Below are positions 24,569 through 32,900 of a stretch of 34,547 bases of DNA, piece after piece. This DNA comes from Euryarchaeota archaeon UBA229 (GTDB lineage: Archaea > Thermoplasmatota > Poseidoniia > Poseidoniales > Poseidoniaceae), in the NCBI GenBank assembly GCA_002505355.1, contig DAUW01000053.1, positions 1 to 34,547 of the forward strand, given 5' to 3'. Position numbers and translations under genes: made by a program. The first letter of the stretch is position 1, and every line of letters begins with the position of its first letter. Under the pieces are notes generated by a model that was given only the letters and a program-made list of their open reading frames with translations, made no database searches and was not told where the DNA came from.

Positions 24569-24943
24569 TCAATCCTTGTCTGGAGTGTCAGATACAGGTT
24601 TCCAGCCAGTTTTCCAAAATTCAAGATCATCTAGCCAATTCAACCACTCCTTATCAGTGCTGGATAGCAACCTTATGGCTCTGCTATCCAATGCTTCTTT
24701 GTTTACTGTAGATAGGGAGCCATTGTCTAAGCATTCTTGCCATTCTACCTGCATTTGCCTTATTTGCCGCTTAGCTTCTTCTGGATTGTCAAAATTCCGC
24801 TCACACATATCGCGTAATTCTAGTAGCCATGTGCGGCCATCTTTAGTCACAGGTTCGATAACCCGTTCAGGAACAGCCGATTTTTTGAAAGGCCACCATC
24901 CCATGGGATTGCGTAACAACACTAGCATTTGAACTTGGTTCAT
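24569..24943 (-). CDS. Small unknown protein, first gene of a minus-strand run
   Basis: About 124 residues, rich in Trp, Glu, Leu and Arg, mostly helical in appearance, with WWPFKKS near the N-terminus and WLNWLDDLEFW near the C-terminus. No family is recognised. The frame extends to an ATG at 25024, which would add 27 residues including a CYDC pair but would overlap the divergent rlmH start at 24998 by 27 bases. I prefer the ATG at 24943, which leaves a 54-base divergent promoter region. The stop is one base before the GST-like gene, so the two are co-transcribed. The start remains uncertain. Confidence 0.6.
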   Translation of the reverse strand: MNQVQMLVLLRNPMGWWPFKKSAVPERVIEPVTKDGRTWLLELRDMCERNFDNPEEAKRQIRQMQVEWQECLDNGSLSTVNKEALDSRAIRLLSSTDKEWLNWLDDLEFWKTGWKPVSDTPDKD

Positions 24944-24997
24944 GCAATCATAACAAACAAGTGAACCTTTCAATAGGGTTGTTGCACCGTCCCGACC

Positions 24998-25426
24998 ATG
25001 GGAAGAATCACGATTCATGTCCATGGCTTGACAAAACAGAGATCATACAATATGATGTTAGAGGCGTACCATGAAAGACTAAAGCCTCGTAATATCAGTA
25101 TAATCCATCATAACGGGAAAAAGACGTTGGATGACTATGTTGCTGATTTAACAAAAACTCCATCTCTATATCTGTTTGATGAAGGCGGGGAGGAACTTAC
25201 TTCCCGAGAATTTGCTGCGCTTGTCAAAAAATGGAATATTAGTAATCAAGACACAGCTCTAGCAATTGGCCCAGTTGATGGTTGGCAACAATATACTGGC
25301 AGCACAGGGAAGACAATCTCATTATCAAAACTCACCTTTCCTCATGAACTCGCATCGGTCATACTTGCTGAGCAAGTTTATCGCGCAACCGAAATTAACA
25401 AAGGAACAAAATATCACAGAGACTGA
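24998..25426 (+). CDS. rlmH: RlmH-like SPOUT methyltransferase (23S rRNA pseudouridine-1915 type)
   Basis: SPOUT-fold, knotted methyltransferase whose bacterial members methylate N3 of pseudouridine 1915 in helix 69 of 23S rRNA. The 142 residues compare with about 155 in bacteria. YLFDEGGEELTSREFA (58-73) is the LDxxGxxxSSxxFA motif, IGPVDG (90-95) is the S-adenosylmethionine knot, and SLSKLTFPHELA (108-119) with EQVYRATEI (125-133) and the closing YHRD are hallmark segments. The family is mostly bacterial and patchy in archaea. The ATG at 24998 has no ribosome binding site; a weak TATA-like TTTCAATAG at 24968-24976 would suit a leaderless start. It lies 30 bases before the next gene. Confidence 0.88.
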   Translation: MGRITIHVHGLTKQRSYNMMLEAYHERLKPRNISIIHHNGKKTLDDYVADLTKTPSLYLFDEGGEELTSREFAALVKKWNISNQDTALAIGPVDGWQQYTGSTGKTISLSKLTFPHELASVILAEQVYRATEINKGTKYHRD

Positions 25427-25456
25427 GCAAATGCTCAAAGATAACCCTTCAATGGG

Positions 25457-26215
25457 ATGCTTGCTGATACTATGATTCTGCCCGAGTCAACCATTGTTTG
25501 GATTCTGCTTTTGTTTGACGCAGTAGTTGGGTTTGTGTTGATTTTTGGCTCAAGGAGCCAACCCTTTCCGACACCCGCAAGGCGCTTTGGGACATTTATT
25601 TTGATAATAACTGGATTACTATTAATGGGGCAATCCGCAGAAAACCCAACAAGCCTTCAAGCACATCTAGGTATCATCTCTGTTATTGGGGCATTTGGTC
25701 TCGTGACTGGAATACATCATATGTTGAATACACGGCGAGAAGTGCTTGTTGCACCAATGGCGGGCTTCTTGTTTTGCGTTGGTGTTGCTGGATTGATAAC
25801 CCAAACCTGGGAAGATTTAACCGAATTTGAACACTGGGCAGGGTTCCTTGCGTTAGTCGTGCTAGGTGGAGGACAGACATGGTTAGTTTTCCGAGGCCTA
25901 CTCATCGGCCGGCTTCCACTTGCATGGAGTCAGGCAGGCATGGTTGCTCTGCATCGCGGTCAGTTGCACGGGACGCATGGCGCTCTAGAGTGCTTTGAGA
26001 AAGCGTGGGATGGGGACGAGGAACATCTTAATCCAATGGCATATTCTGCATTATTCAAAATCAATCAATTTTTGCAAAATGATGATTCTGCAGCCCACTG
26101 GCATGAATTGTTTATTGAATCAGGGGGGTCAAACGCAGTGGCCGAAGAGTGGCTAGACGCAATCGATGCATGCCTAACCAAGATAGGTAAATCCTCGAGC
26201 TTATCCGAGGAATAA
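25457..26215 (+). CDS. Five-helix membrane protein with cytosolic helical tail
   Basis: 252 residues with hydrophobic segments at about 11-31, 43-58, 69-88, 97-115 and 126-150. They are followed by a soluble region of about 100 residues whose pattern (GMVALHRGQ, then ALECFEKAWDGD and AYSALFKINQFLQ) looks like one or two tetratricopeptide-type repeats. No family is recognised. Possible starts are the ATG at 25457 or the ATG at 25472; neither has a clear ribosome binding site. It follows rlmH by 30 bases and may be co-transcribed. A role as a membrane scaffold for protein partners is inference from the repeat-like tail. Confidence 0.75.
   Translation: MLADTMILPESTIVWILLLFDAVVGFVLIFGSRSQPFPTPARRFGTFILIITGLLLMGQSAENPTSLQAHLGIISVIGAFGLVTGIHHMLNTRREVLVAPMAGFLFCVGVAGLITQTWEDLTEFEHWAGFLALVVLGGGQTWLVFRGLLIGRLPLAWSQAGMVALHRGQLHGTHGALECFEKAWDGDEEHLNPMAYSALFKINQFLQNDDSAAHWHELFIESGGSNAVAEEWLDAIDACLTKIGKSSSLSEE
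26192..26211 (+). terminator. Weak hairpin at the end of the five-helix membrane protein
   Basis: TCCTCG (26192-26197) and CGAGGA (26206-26211) pair around an eight-base loop across the last codons of the gene. A T-containing AT-rich stretch follows after about 25 bases. The stem is short, so this may be coincidental. Confidence 0.3.
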
Positions 26216-26274
26216 CTTACATAATTCGGCGTTAACAGCGCTTAATTTACCTTAAAAGAGCAATTTTACCAACA

Positions 26275-26283
26275 TTTTATTTA
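26275..26283 (+). promoter_or_regulatory. TATA-like box for the 104-residue membrane protein
   Basis: TTTTATTTA lies 22-30 bases before the ATG at 26305, the spacing expected for a leaderless archaeal transcript. AAGGTAG at 26288-26294 could also act as a distant ribosome binding site if transcription starts earlier. Confidence 0.5.
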
Positions 26284-26304
26284 GTTAAAGGTAGATATAT
26301 ACAT

Positions 26305-26619
26305 ATGAGTGATATGTTTAGGCGGGTTAGTAAATTAGAATTATCTCCAGTGATGTTTGCCACACTTTTAGTTTGGTTTAGCGCTAACTTGATTTCACAA
26401 CTCATCTACATGGCAATTTACGGCGGCCCGTACGATGGCGTGGGCATGCTAGCATCACTTGGTTCGATTTACTATGTGATCATCGTTGCAGAACTTTTAC
26501 TGTGGGTTTGGTTACTTGGGGTCCTTATTCTCAAGGTTATCAATTACTCAACTAATGACCAACCACAATGTGAAATCGGTATTAATCAATTACCTAACAA
26601 ATCGACAACATCGGGGTAA
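26305..26619 (+). CDS. Small two-helix membrane protein, unknown
   Basis: 104 residues. Two hydrophobic segments (about 16-39 and 50-79) are joined by a Gly-rich loop, YGGPYDGVG; the last 25 residues are polar. There is no motif I can assign to a family. It has its own promoter-like box and is separated by 89 bases from the gene before and 42 bases from the gene after, so it is probably a stand-alone unit. The ATG at 26305 is favoured by the TATA spacing. Confidence 0.7.
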   Translation: MSDMFRRVSKLELSPVMFATLLVWFSANLISQLIYMAIYGGPYDGVGMLASLGSIYYVIIVAELLLWVWLLGVLILKVINYSTNDQPQCEIGINQLPNKSTTSG

Positions 26620-26661
26620 ATCTAACGATGGATTCAATACCCTTCTCGTCTAAGGGCACTC

Positions 26662-27147
26662 ATGTCCGACATGTCTGAGTTACCAATCTATTCTGGCCGA
26701 CCAATGGACCCCTGTGATTTGTTAAATTCTGACCAAGTTTCCGGGAATATACCATCAACTGCCAAGATAATAACAATTGAACAAGCAAGAGCAAGTTTGC
26801 CTCAAGCTCGAGATCTACTAGTTCAACTCCAAGCAATTAGTGATAACGCGGCAGACCTTACTGAAGAACTAGATATAATTCTTGAGAGTTATGATTCAAG
26901 CCACGAGCACGTTACGGAGCTGGCTGACTACCTTGCAAGCATGATTCACTCTTGGCATCAAGTTGTTGATAAAATGGAGTCAACTGGGGCGAAGATGGCC
27001 TGTTTAGACCCTGGCAGACTTGAATGGTATGGGGTTGTTGATGAACAACTAGTGTTATACAGTTGGGCTCAAGGTGAGGATGATATTGAGTGGTATCATA
27101 GTATTGAATCAAGTTTTATCGCCCGTAAACCACTCATAGAAGCGTGA
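26662..27147 (+). CDS. DUF2203-family protein
   Basis: 161 residues matching the DUF2203 pattern: an N-terminal ITIEQARASLPQARDLL (37-53), a helical middle, then LDPGRLEWY (115-123), a SWAQGEDD segment (134-141) and EWYHSIESSFIARKPL (143-158), equivalent to the family's W-H-x-x-x-x-G-F-x-x-R-x-P-L closing motif. The family is found in bacteria and archaea and has no established function. The first 30 residues are less conserved; ATG at 26662 or 26671 are both possible. The stop overlaps a GTG that opens the next frame, but that gene more likely starts 27 bases downstream. Confidence 0.8.
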   Translation: MSDMSELPIYSGRPMDPCDLLNSDQVSGNIPSTAKIITIEQARASLPQARDLLVQLQAISDNAADLTEELDIILESYDSSHEHVTELADYLASMIHSWHQVVDKMESTGAKMACLDPGRLEWYGVVDEQLVLYSWAQGEDDIEWYHSIESSFIARKPLIEA

Positions 27148-27173
27148 CTTGGCGTAGGCTAGGCGGCGAGAGC

Positions 27174-27872
27174 ATGGTTCGAATTAATCGAGTTTATACC
27201 GGTACAGGCGATGATGGAACATCTGCATTTGTTGATGGATCAAGACATAGGAAATCACACGTGAGATTTTCAGCGGTCGGCACATGTGATGAATTAAACA
27301 CCGTGGTCGGTGTCATTAGAAGGGAGTGCTCAGACCTGCCCCAACATATCGATGGTGGCAGTAGCTCATCAATCGGTAGAATACAGAAAATTGCCGAAGC
27401 GGCCTTAGACAGAATTCAAAATGAGTTATTTGACCTAGGGGCTGAACTGGCTTGTCAACCCAGTAAACTACCTGAATACATGCAATTGATTAGCAAACAG
27501 CAATGCGATTCCTTGACCGATGAAATGGATGCATGGGTCGAACAAATTGAACCGCTCACCAGTTTCATCCTCCCTGCTGGTAATGGTCCAGAACCAGTAA
27601 TTCACCATGCTAGAACCGTTACTAGACGGTTGGAGAGGGCCCTCGTTGCTATCGAAGACGAGGAAGGGGAGAATTCGGTCCGCAGTGAAGCCCGTGTTTA
27701 TGTAAACCGGCTATCTGATTGGTTTTTTGTCTTCGCTCGCTGGGTCACAAAAAATCTTGGCGATCGAGAAACCCTCTGGACTCCATTAGGTAAAAGACAG
27801 GATGCTGGCAGTGTCGCAGCGATGATTAGGAAATTCCATGAAAATGAACAGGAATTTGACGATTTAGCTTAG
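27174..27872 (+). CDS. pduO: ATP:cob(I)alamin adenosyltransferase (PduO type)
   Basis: Transfers adenosyl from ATP to cob(I)alamin, making coenzyme B12. The 232 residues show the PduO-type ATP site YTGTGDDGTSAF (8-19) with GTCDELN (36-42), the IQNELFDLGAELA segment (81-93), FILPAG (131-136), HARTVTRRLERAL (145-157) and YVNRLSDWFFVFAR (176-189). The usual YTRTGD is YTGTGD here. The frame could start at a GTG at 27144 inside the previous stop, but the ATG at 27174 puts the family N-terminus in place and is preceded by GGCGGCGAG three bases away, the same spacing as at other genes here. The 3' end overlaps the convergent Nudix gene by nine bases. B12-dependent enzymes are not in this window. Confidence 0.92.
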   Translation: MVRINRVYTGTGDDGTSAFVDGSRHRKSHVRFSAVGTCDELNTVVGVIRRECSDLPQHIDGGSSSSIGRIQKIAEAALDRIQNELFDLGAELACQPSKLPEYMQLISKQQCDSLTDEMDAWVEQIEPLTSFILPAGNGPEPVIHHARTVTRRLERALVAIEDEEGENSVRSEARVYVNRLSDWFFVFARWVTKNLGDRETLWTPLGKRQDAGSVAAMIRKFHENEQEFDDLA

Positions 27873-28274
27873 ACCGTGATTATCAGCGAATAATCTTGCA
27901 GCAGAGATTACGCTTTTCGTTTCGATATGCGTCGCTAAATCATGAGCAGAGTCCCAGTCGAGCCACATATACTCTCTATGTTCTCGTGACAATTTTACAG
28001 TCATTTTTTCAGTGGTTGCCAGGTACCAATGTACCTGTTTTTTGGTTCGCTTTCCTTTATTCTTGAACGAATATTCAGTCTTGGTTTTGAAACCTGAAAT
28101 GAACTCAATCTCGTTAATCCCAGTTTCTTCCGCCAACTCTCTTGCTGCGGTTTCTTGGTGATTCGTGTCAACATCCTCGACGTGACCTTTTGGTAAGTCC
28201 CAATGACCCTGGGGATATTGTAATAATAAGATAGTCCCGTAGTTGACTAAAACCACCCCACACGACGTTTCCAT
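27864..28274 (-). CDS. Nudix hydrolase, diadenosine-tetraphosphatase-like
   Basis: 136 residues resembling NUDT2-type bis(5'-nucleosyl)-tetraphosphatases, which hydrolyse Ap4A and related nucleotides. METSCGVVLVN opens the fold, GHWDLPKGHVE (23-33) leads into the Nudix box, and RELAEETGI (45-53) closes it. The box runs from Gly30 to Ile53, 24 residues instead of the standard 23, through one extra residue in the EDVDTNHQE turn. TKKQVHWYLA (77-86) is the usual substrate-side strand. The ATG at 28274 fits the family start. The 3' ends of this gene and the adenosyltransferase overlap by nine bases, leaving no terminator. Confidence 0.88.
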   Translation of the reverse strand: METSCGVVLVNYGTILLLQYPQGHWDLPKGHVEDVDTNHQETAARELAEETGINEIEFISGFKTKTEYSFKNKGKRTKKQVHWYLATTEKMTVKLSREHREYMWLDWDSAHDLATHIETKSVISAARLFADNHGLS

Positions 28275-28327
28275 GTATATCGCAAAGCGGGATTAGTGTT
28301 GATAGTTTTTATCCATGAAGTAAGAAA

Positions 28328-28335
28328 TTTATACA
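28328..28335 (+). promoter_or_regulatory. TATA-like box for the DHH phosphoesterase
   Basis: TTTATACA lies 24-31 bases before the ATG at 28359, matching the spacing for a leaderless transcript. This favours that ATG over the GTG at 28296 that also opens the frame, since the box would lie inside the longer version. Confidence 0.6.
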
Positions 28336-28358
28336 TCGTGTCCGCTAAGGACTACTCA

Positions 28359-29336
28359 ATGAGTGTTGGTGGCATCCCACAATTTGACAGAATCGTCGCC
28401 GATTCTGACTTTGATGGTCTATGCGGTGCAGCAATCCTAAAGCGATTTAATCCGCATGCAGAGGTTATCTTTTCTCATGCGGCATTAATTCGTAGCGGTA
28501 GTTTGGATGAGGTAATCAATGAGAAAACCGCTATTGTTGACTTACCATTCCACAGTAATTGCGGTTGGTATTTAGATCATCACCAGACCAACAAACCATC
28601 GCAGGATCAGTTAATCCAATTTGAATTAAGGGGAGGTAAAATTGATTGGCAAGCTACGCCATCTGCGGCACGTTTGGTTTATGAGATTATCAGACCGTAC
28701 TCAAATCTTGAAAATTTCATAAGTCTAATGCCATTTGTCGATGCACTAGATTCAGGTGGAATCACCCTCGATGAATTTCTTGAGGATAATCAATTGATGC
28801 GGTTTAGTCGTACCTTGTCAAAATCTGAAAACGAATATATGCAGAGGTTAGTACACCTTTTATCAACAGGTTCAACAATTGAGGAAATCTTAGTAATGCC
28901 TGAAGTGGTAGAAAGGTTAGAATTTCAACATCGCAACCGAGTGATGTTATCGGATGTGGTAAAGGAAAAGACACAAATTGTAGACCGCTTAGCAATATGC
29001 CATTTAGAAGATACTGGGTACTTTTGCAACGGTTATTTGGTAACTGCAACAGTAGGAGAACAGGCTGATGCCTGCTGCATTATTCACGGTTTCACTGACG
29101 GAACATTGGATAATCCCGAAAGACCGCCATTATCTGCAAGTTTCTACGCTAATTCATTTATTCAGGATGGTCAAAATCGATATGATTTATCGCGCTTAGC
29201 GACGCTTTTTGACGTCAATGGTGGCGGTCACGTGAACGCATGTGGATGCCGAATACAGGACCCTGGGTTGGAGCATAATTTGGCTGAGTGGGTCAAGATT
29301 TGGCGGCAACGTGAGACACGTTTGAAGGTGGTCTAA
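28359..29336 (+). CDS. DHH/DHHA1-family phosphoesterase
   Basis: 325 residues. Metal-binding motifs are DSDFDG (15-20), Asp61 in AIVDLP, the signature DHH at 73-75 within YLDHHQTNK, and Asp128/Asp131 in FVDALDSGG. The C-terminal substrate-binding motif NGGGHVNACGCRI is at 287-299. Relatives include oligoribonuclease/pAp phosphatases (NrnA), RecJ-like nucleases and exopolyphosphatases; the sequence does not decide which. The compact size excludes full RecJ. The chosen ATG is supported by the TATA-like box and begins the fold directly, whereas the GTG at 28296 would add 21 residues without apparent homology. The stop overlaps the convergent gene by four bases. Confidence 0.87.
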   Translation: MSVGGIPQFDRIVADSDFDGLCGAAILKRFNPHAEVIFSHAALIRSGSLDEVINEKTAIVDLPFHSNCGWYLDHHQTNKPSQDQLIQFELRGGKIDWQATPSAARLVYEIIRPYSNLENFISLMPFVDALDSGGITLDEFLEDNQLMRFSRTLSKSENEYMQRLVHLLSTGSTIEEILVMPEVVERLEFQHRNRVMLSDVVKEKTQIVDRLAICHLEDTGYFCNGYLVTATVGEQADACCIIHGFTDGTLDNPERPPLSASFYANSFIQDGQNRYDLSRLATLFDVNGGGHVNACGCRIQDPGLEHNLAEWVKIWRQRETRLKVV

Positions 29337-29800
29337 ATCACTGAAAATATGTATAAAAATCCGAGGAACGCGTGAATAAATACCAGTGCCATAATAAAAT
29401 CTGCGGCTCTACCATGTTTTAATTTCTCAACCGCATAATTGTCGTTGCTGTCTCTTTTTGCTTTGGCCTTTTTACCTAGGTTCACCATCACTAATAGCAG
29501 TATTAAGCCAAGTGGTCCAATAAATCCGTGTAAACTTGTAGGCCATATTTCAGCAAATAAGTCTCCTTGACTGCGCCAACCAGCCAGCATTCTTCCTAAG
29601 AAAGCAACTCCTACAACGGCAAAGCCAGACCAAAGAATCAATTCACCAGACTTTTGGTGTTTTTCTATCGCTGCTCTTCGTTCCTCTCCCTTGAGAATTC
29701 TGCTTTGTTTGCGCCATGAATATTGTTGCCACAGCCAAAAAATTAACGCGCTAGCCAAAATTGGATGGGCTAGCAAAGCAGCAACTCTGATGTAATCCAT
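29333..29800 (-). CDS. Four-helix, histidine-containing membrane protein (DUF4079/cyt-b561-like)
   Basis: 155 residues with hydrophobic helices at about 4-26, 52-72, 88-108 and 132-154. Histidines fall at or near helix ends: His12, His48, His91, His129 and His143. The layout (AHPILA, then KHQKSGELI, then SLHGFIGPLG, then LKHGRAAD and FIHAFLG) resembles DUF4079 and cytochrome b561-type heme-binding bundles. Heme binding is inference from this pattern. There is no CXXCH motif. The ATG at 29800 faces the PIN-domain gene across a 156-base divergent region. It ends tail-to-tail with the DHH gene. Confidence 0.68.
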   Translation of the reverse strand: MDYIRVAALLAHPILASALIFWLWQQYSWRKQSRILKGEERRAAIEKHQKSGELILWSGFAVVGVAFLGRMLAGWRSQGDLFAEIWPTSLHGFIGPLGLILLLVMVNLGKKAKAKRDSNDNYAVEKLKHGRAADFIMALVFIHAFLGFLYIFSVI

Positions 29801-29821
29801 GGGCTCAGTTATTGTGCTCCA

Positions 29822-29844
29822 AGTGTTCTTTATTGATGAACACT
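29822..29844. repeat. Inverted repeat in divergent promoter region
   Basis: AGTGTTC (29822-29828) and GAACACT (29838-29844) are perfect reverse complements separated by nine bases. The element lies 22 bases upstream of the four-helix membrane protein and could be an operator for it or for the divergent PIN gene. Confidence 0.5.
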
Positions 29845-29854
29845 AGTGATGAAT

Positions 29855-29868
29855 CTGCCTTCAGGCAG
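29855..29868. repeat. Second small hairpin in the same divergent region
   Basis: CTGCC (29855-29859) pairs with GGCAG (29864-29868) around TTCA. It lies 11 bases from the first inverted repeat and is followed on the plus strand by AATTTTCTTGCTCTCTT, so it could alternatively be a weak terminator. The rest of the 29801-29956 region holds no open frame I can support. Confidence 0.4.
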
Positions 29869-29956
29869 TAATTTTCTTGCTCTCTTGCCGGTTAATTGAA
29901 TAGCAACCTACTAAGCGGGTATTATGTAGGAGGCGGCTAATCTGCAAGAAGAGCAC

Positions 29957-32900
29957 GTGGCGAATTGTTTAGACATCGCCTTCCAAACAAATATTCCAAA
30001 GCAACAGAGGAAAGCCAAGGTGGCGAAATCCGCTGATTGGCTTATAATGGATAAAAAATGGCGCAGCATACTCACTCTAGCGTTAGATGAAACGGAAATT
30101 CCAGGCGACGACGACGATTCTGCGACGCCAAAAAGTTCCCGCATGATGCGGCGAAGGAATAGAGGGAACTCACCAAAATCAGCACTCGATTGGTTACCTA
30201 ATAGCGAAAGTATCGCTAATGATGATGCTAATTCTGATGCCTTTAGACTGGCAGTGTTGTTAATCAATAAGCAATTAAAGCGAGGAGATTGGAATGATGA
30301 ACTCACCACTTTGGAGAATTCAATAAGGCAAAACTGTTTGACTAATGGCGTTGATATCGTTTGGCATACCTTAGGTCAAAAAACCGCACTACTGGCCCAA
30401 TTTCTCGCTTTTCCAACGGTTAAGAAACGGACAAAATCCAGGACAAATGTCGATATCAACGCTGGTCGAATAGACGTCTTTGACACTGCTCAACTGGCTA
30501 CAGCAATCAATGCGCTAGCCCCATTGTGTCAAGATGCCAACCAACAAATTGCGATTCAGAAAGTGCAGTCACAAATAACCGCAAAGCGGTCAATAGAGGT
30601 TGGTGAAGAACTGTTGAATTTGACTGGTAAATCCTCTATAATATCAGTAATTCTGGCGATCGTAACTGGCAATGATGCTAGTAAAGCGATAAAGCAATTG
30701 TCCAAGGTGGATAAATCTCTTGCTGATGAGTTCAGTGATTTGGTTCGGTTAATTGCAGGGAAGATTAACGATTGGAAGTTTAGTACAGACGGAGGGCAGG
30801 ATGGTTTATCCAAGGCTCGTCAAAGATTTGCATGGTTGAATTTTCCAGACTCAGTGAGTGACTTAACTCCCGAGGAAATAGCAGATGGCATTGAGATTTT
30901 ACAATCAATCGCTAATTCTCATGCACAGCAACAGAACCTTCGATGGATCTATCTTTCCGCATTAGCGAATTCTGGTAAGCGCGAAGAGGCAGCAAAACTA
31001 CTTATTTCGAATACCTTGGATCATTCGATTGAAATTGAAAAGCTGTATGATTTAGTGTGTACACTAGGCTCGCAAGAAGTGGAAAATTGGCTGGTAGAGC
31101 AAATGCAGTCGCTAGATGAAGGGGCACTGATACACATTGCAGGACAGCCTCAAACATCGCTGAGCCTTAGAAACGAATGTTACAAACAGATGCAAGATAC
31201 TGGTGGTGAGGGCTGGGAAGACTTGTCAATGCAGGCAGTAGAGGTATTTGCACAGAAGCTTGAACTGAGAAGGCTTAGCAGAGTACTCACAAGTAATGAC
31301 ATCGCACCAATTTCTCATCCATACGAGGCGTTGATTTCTTATCACATCCTAGCAACTAATAGCGAACAAGATTTATGGGAGCAGTTTGTTGAAATTAGGA
31401 AATTAGCGCTTACCTCGATTCATAGTACTGACCCTCCATCTTACTTGTCCGCAATGTCTCAAAGCCTGATTATGCTAATGGAGGGCAATAAGGCTGATGA
31501 AAAGCCATTTACCATTTTGCCAAAAAAGGCCTACCAAGCCCTCAAGCAGGCTAGAAATGCCCTGCAACAAGGCGGCACAGGTATTGCGTCAAAAACCCAC
31601 ATTGAACATCTACAAAATAGCGTTGAGCAAGCAGATCTTTCTATTCTAGAAGAGAATTTACTATCTGTATTGATTAATACACTAAAACTCAATCAAGCGA
31701 CAATCTCGTTACAACACGGAGAGTTGGGTGAAGATATTTTGACAGGTTTGAATGGTTTGCTTGGCGGGTCCGAGGTACCCACACGATTGATTCGGTCAAT
31801 TAGACAATTAGTGTTTGATTATGATATAGGATTAACAGATTTAGTTACTTGGTATCAGAAGAATGATCCCCTTTCGCCATGGCATACGCTCGCTAGAGCG
31901 GCACTTTTTGCTCAAGACAGTGACGAATTAAATGCGGCACGAGAGTACCGTCGCGTCGCAGAGAGTGGGGCCTTTGATTTCGAGAATTCAATGATATTAT
32001 ATCGAAAGTCAATTATTCACCTTGCTCATGCCGAGCAGTGGAGTGAAGCAGTTGATTTGCTAAACAATCAACCGGCACTCAGAACGGCAATCACCAAACG
32101 CTTCCAGCTTTATCTTAGAGTTTCATTTACCGCTAATGATCAGAAAACCAACGAAGCAACTCAACTGCTGAAAGATTTTGTTCGGCGGTCGAAACAGGTT
32201 GAGGAAGAAAACTTTGAAGGCGAAATTATCAAGAAAACTGTAACATATTTTGCTGAAGATGAGTTGGATAGCCTTCGCAACTACCCCTTCGAGCATGCGA
32301 GAGAATTACCACCCGAGCCGTTCTCTGGTCGAGTAACTGCAGCACTTAATTCGATCCAGAGAAACAAGCGTAGAACTAGACACGGATTCGATGGGAGATT
32401 CCGCAATGAGATGCTTCAACACCCTCCTTCAATTATGGCACTGTATGATATTGCGCGAGATTCAGCTGATAAAAATCCTATTGAAGGACTGATGTATCTC
32501 GAGCGAGCGCAGAATTCTGGCAAGTTCAAGCCGGCTGAAATGAAGCGGCTATATGACGCAGAAAGAAGCCTGTTCGCGACACACAAGAGAGATATTCCTA
32601 ACTCTGCAAGACGTTACCTCAAAAACCTCGCGTTACCACCGTTGGTTGTTGTTGACACCAACATCTTGGTCGATGCATTAGTAGACAAAATCGCCCACCA
32701 ACTCGAACTCGCTAGCGAGACGAGTCTTGATTCCTTCGAGCATGATAATTTCCACAGAGTATTGCTGAGTCGAGCCGATGCTGGTAGAATTAATCTCTGG
32801 CTACCCTCGATAGTTCGACACGAGATAACTGAATTGAGCAAGCGTCACGGTAGATTAAGAGCAAAATTCCAATCATCCCTCGTGAAACCAGAAGTGTTGG

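Noticed and set aside
29924..29929. ATG-TAG start-stop element before the PIN gene
   Set aside because: Six bases can occur by chance and no such regulatory element is established for archaea; it is only mentioned as a possible use of the nearby ribosome site.
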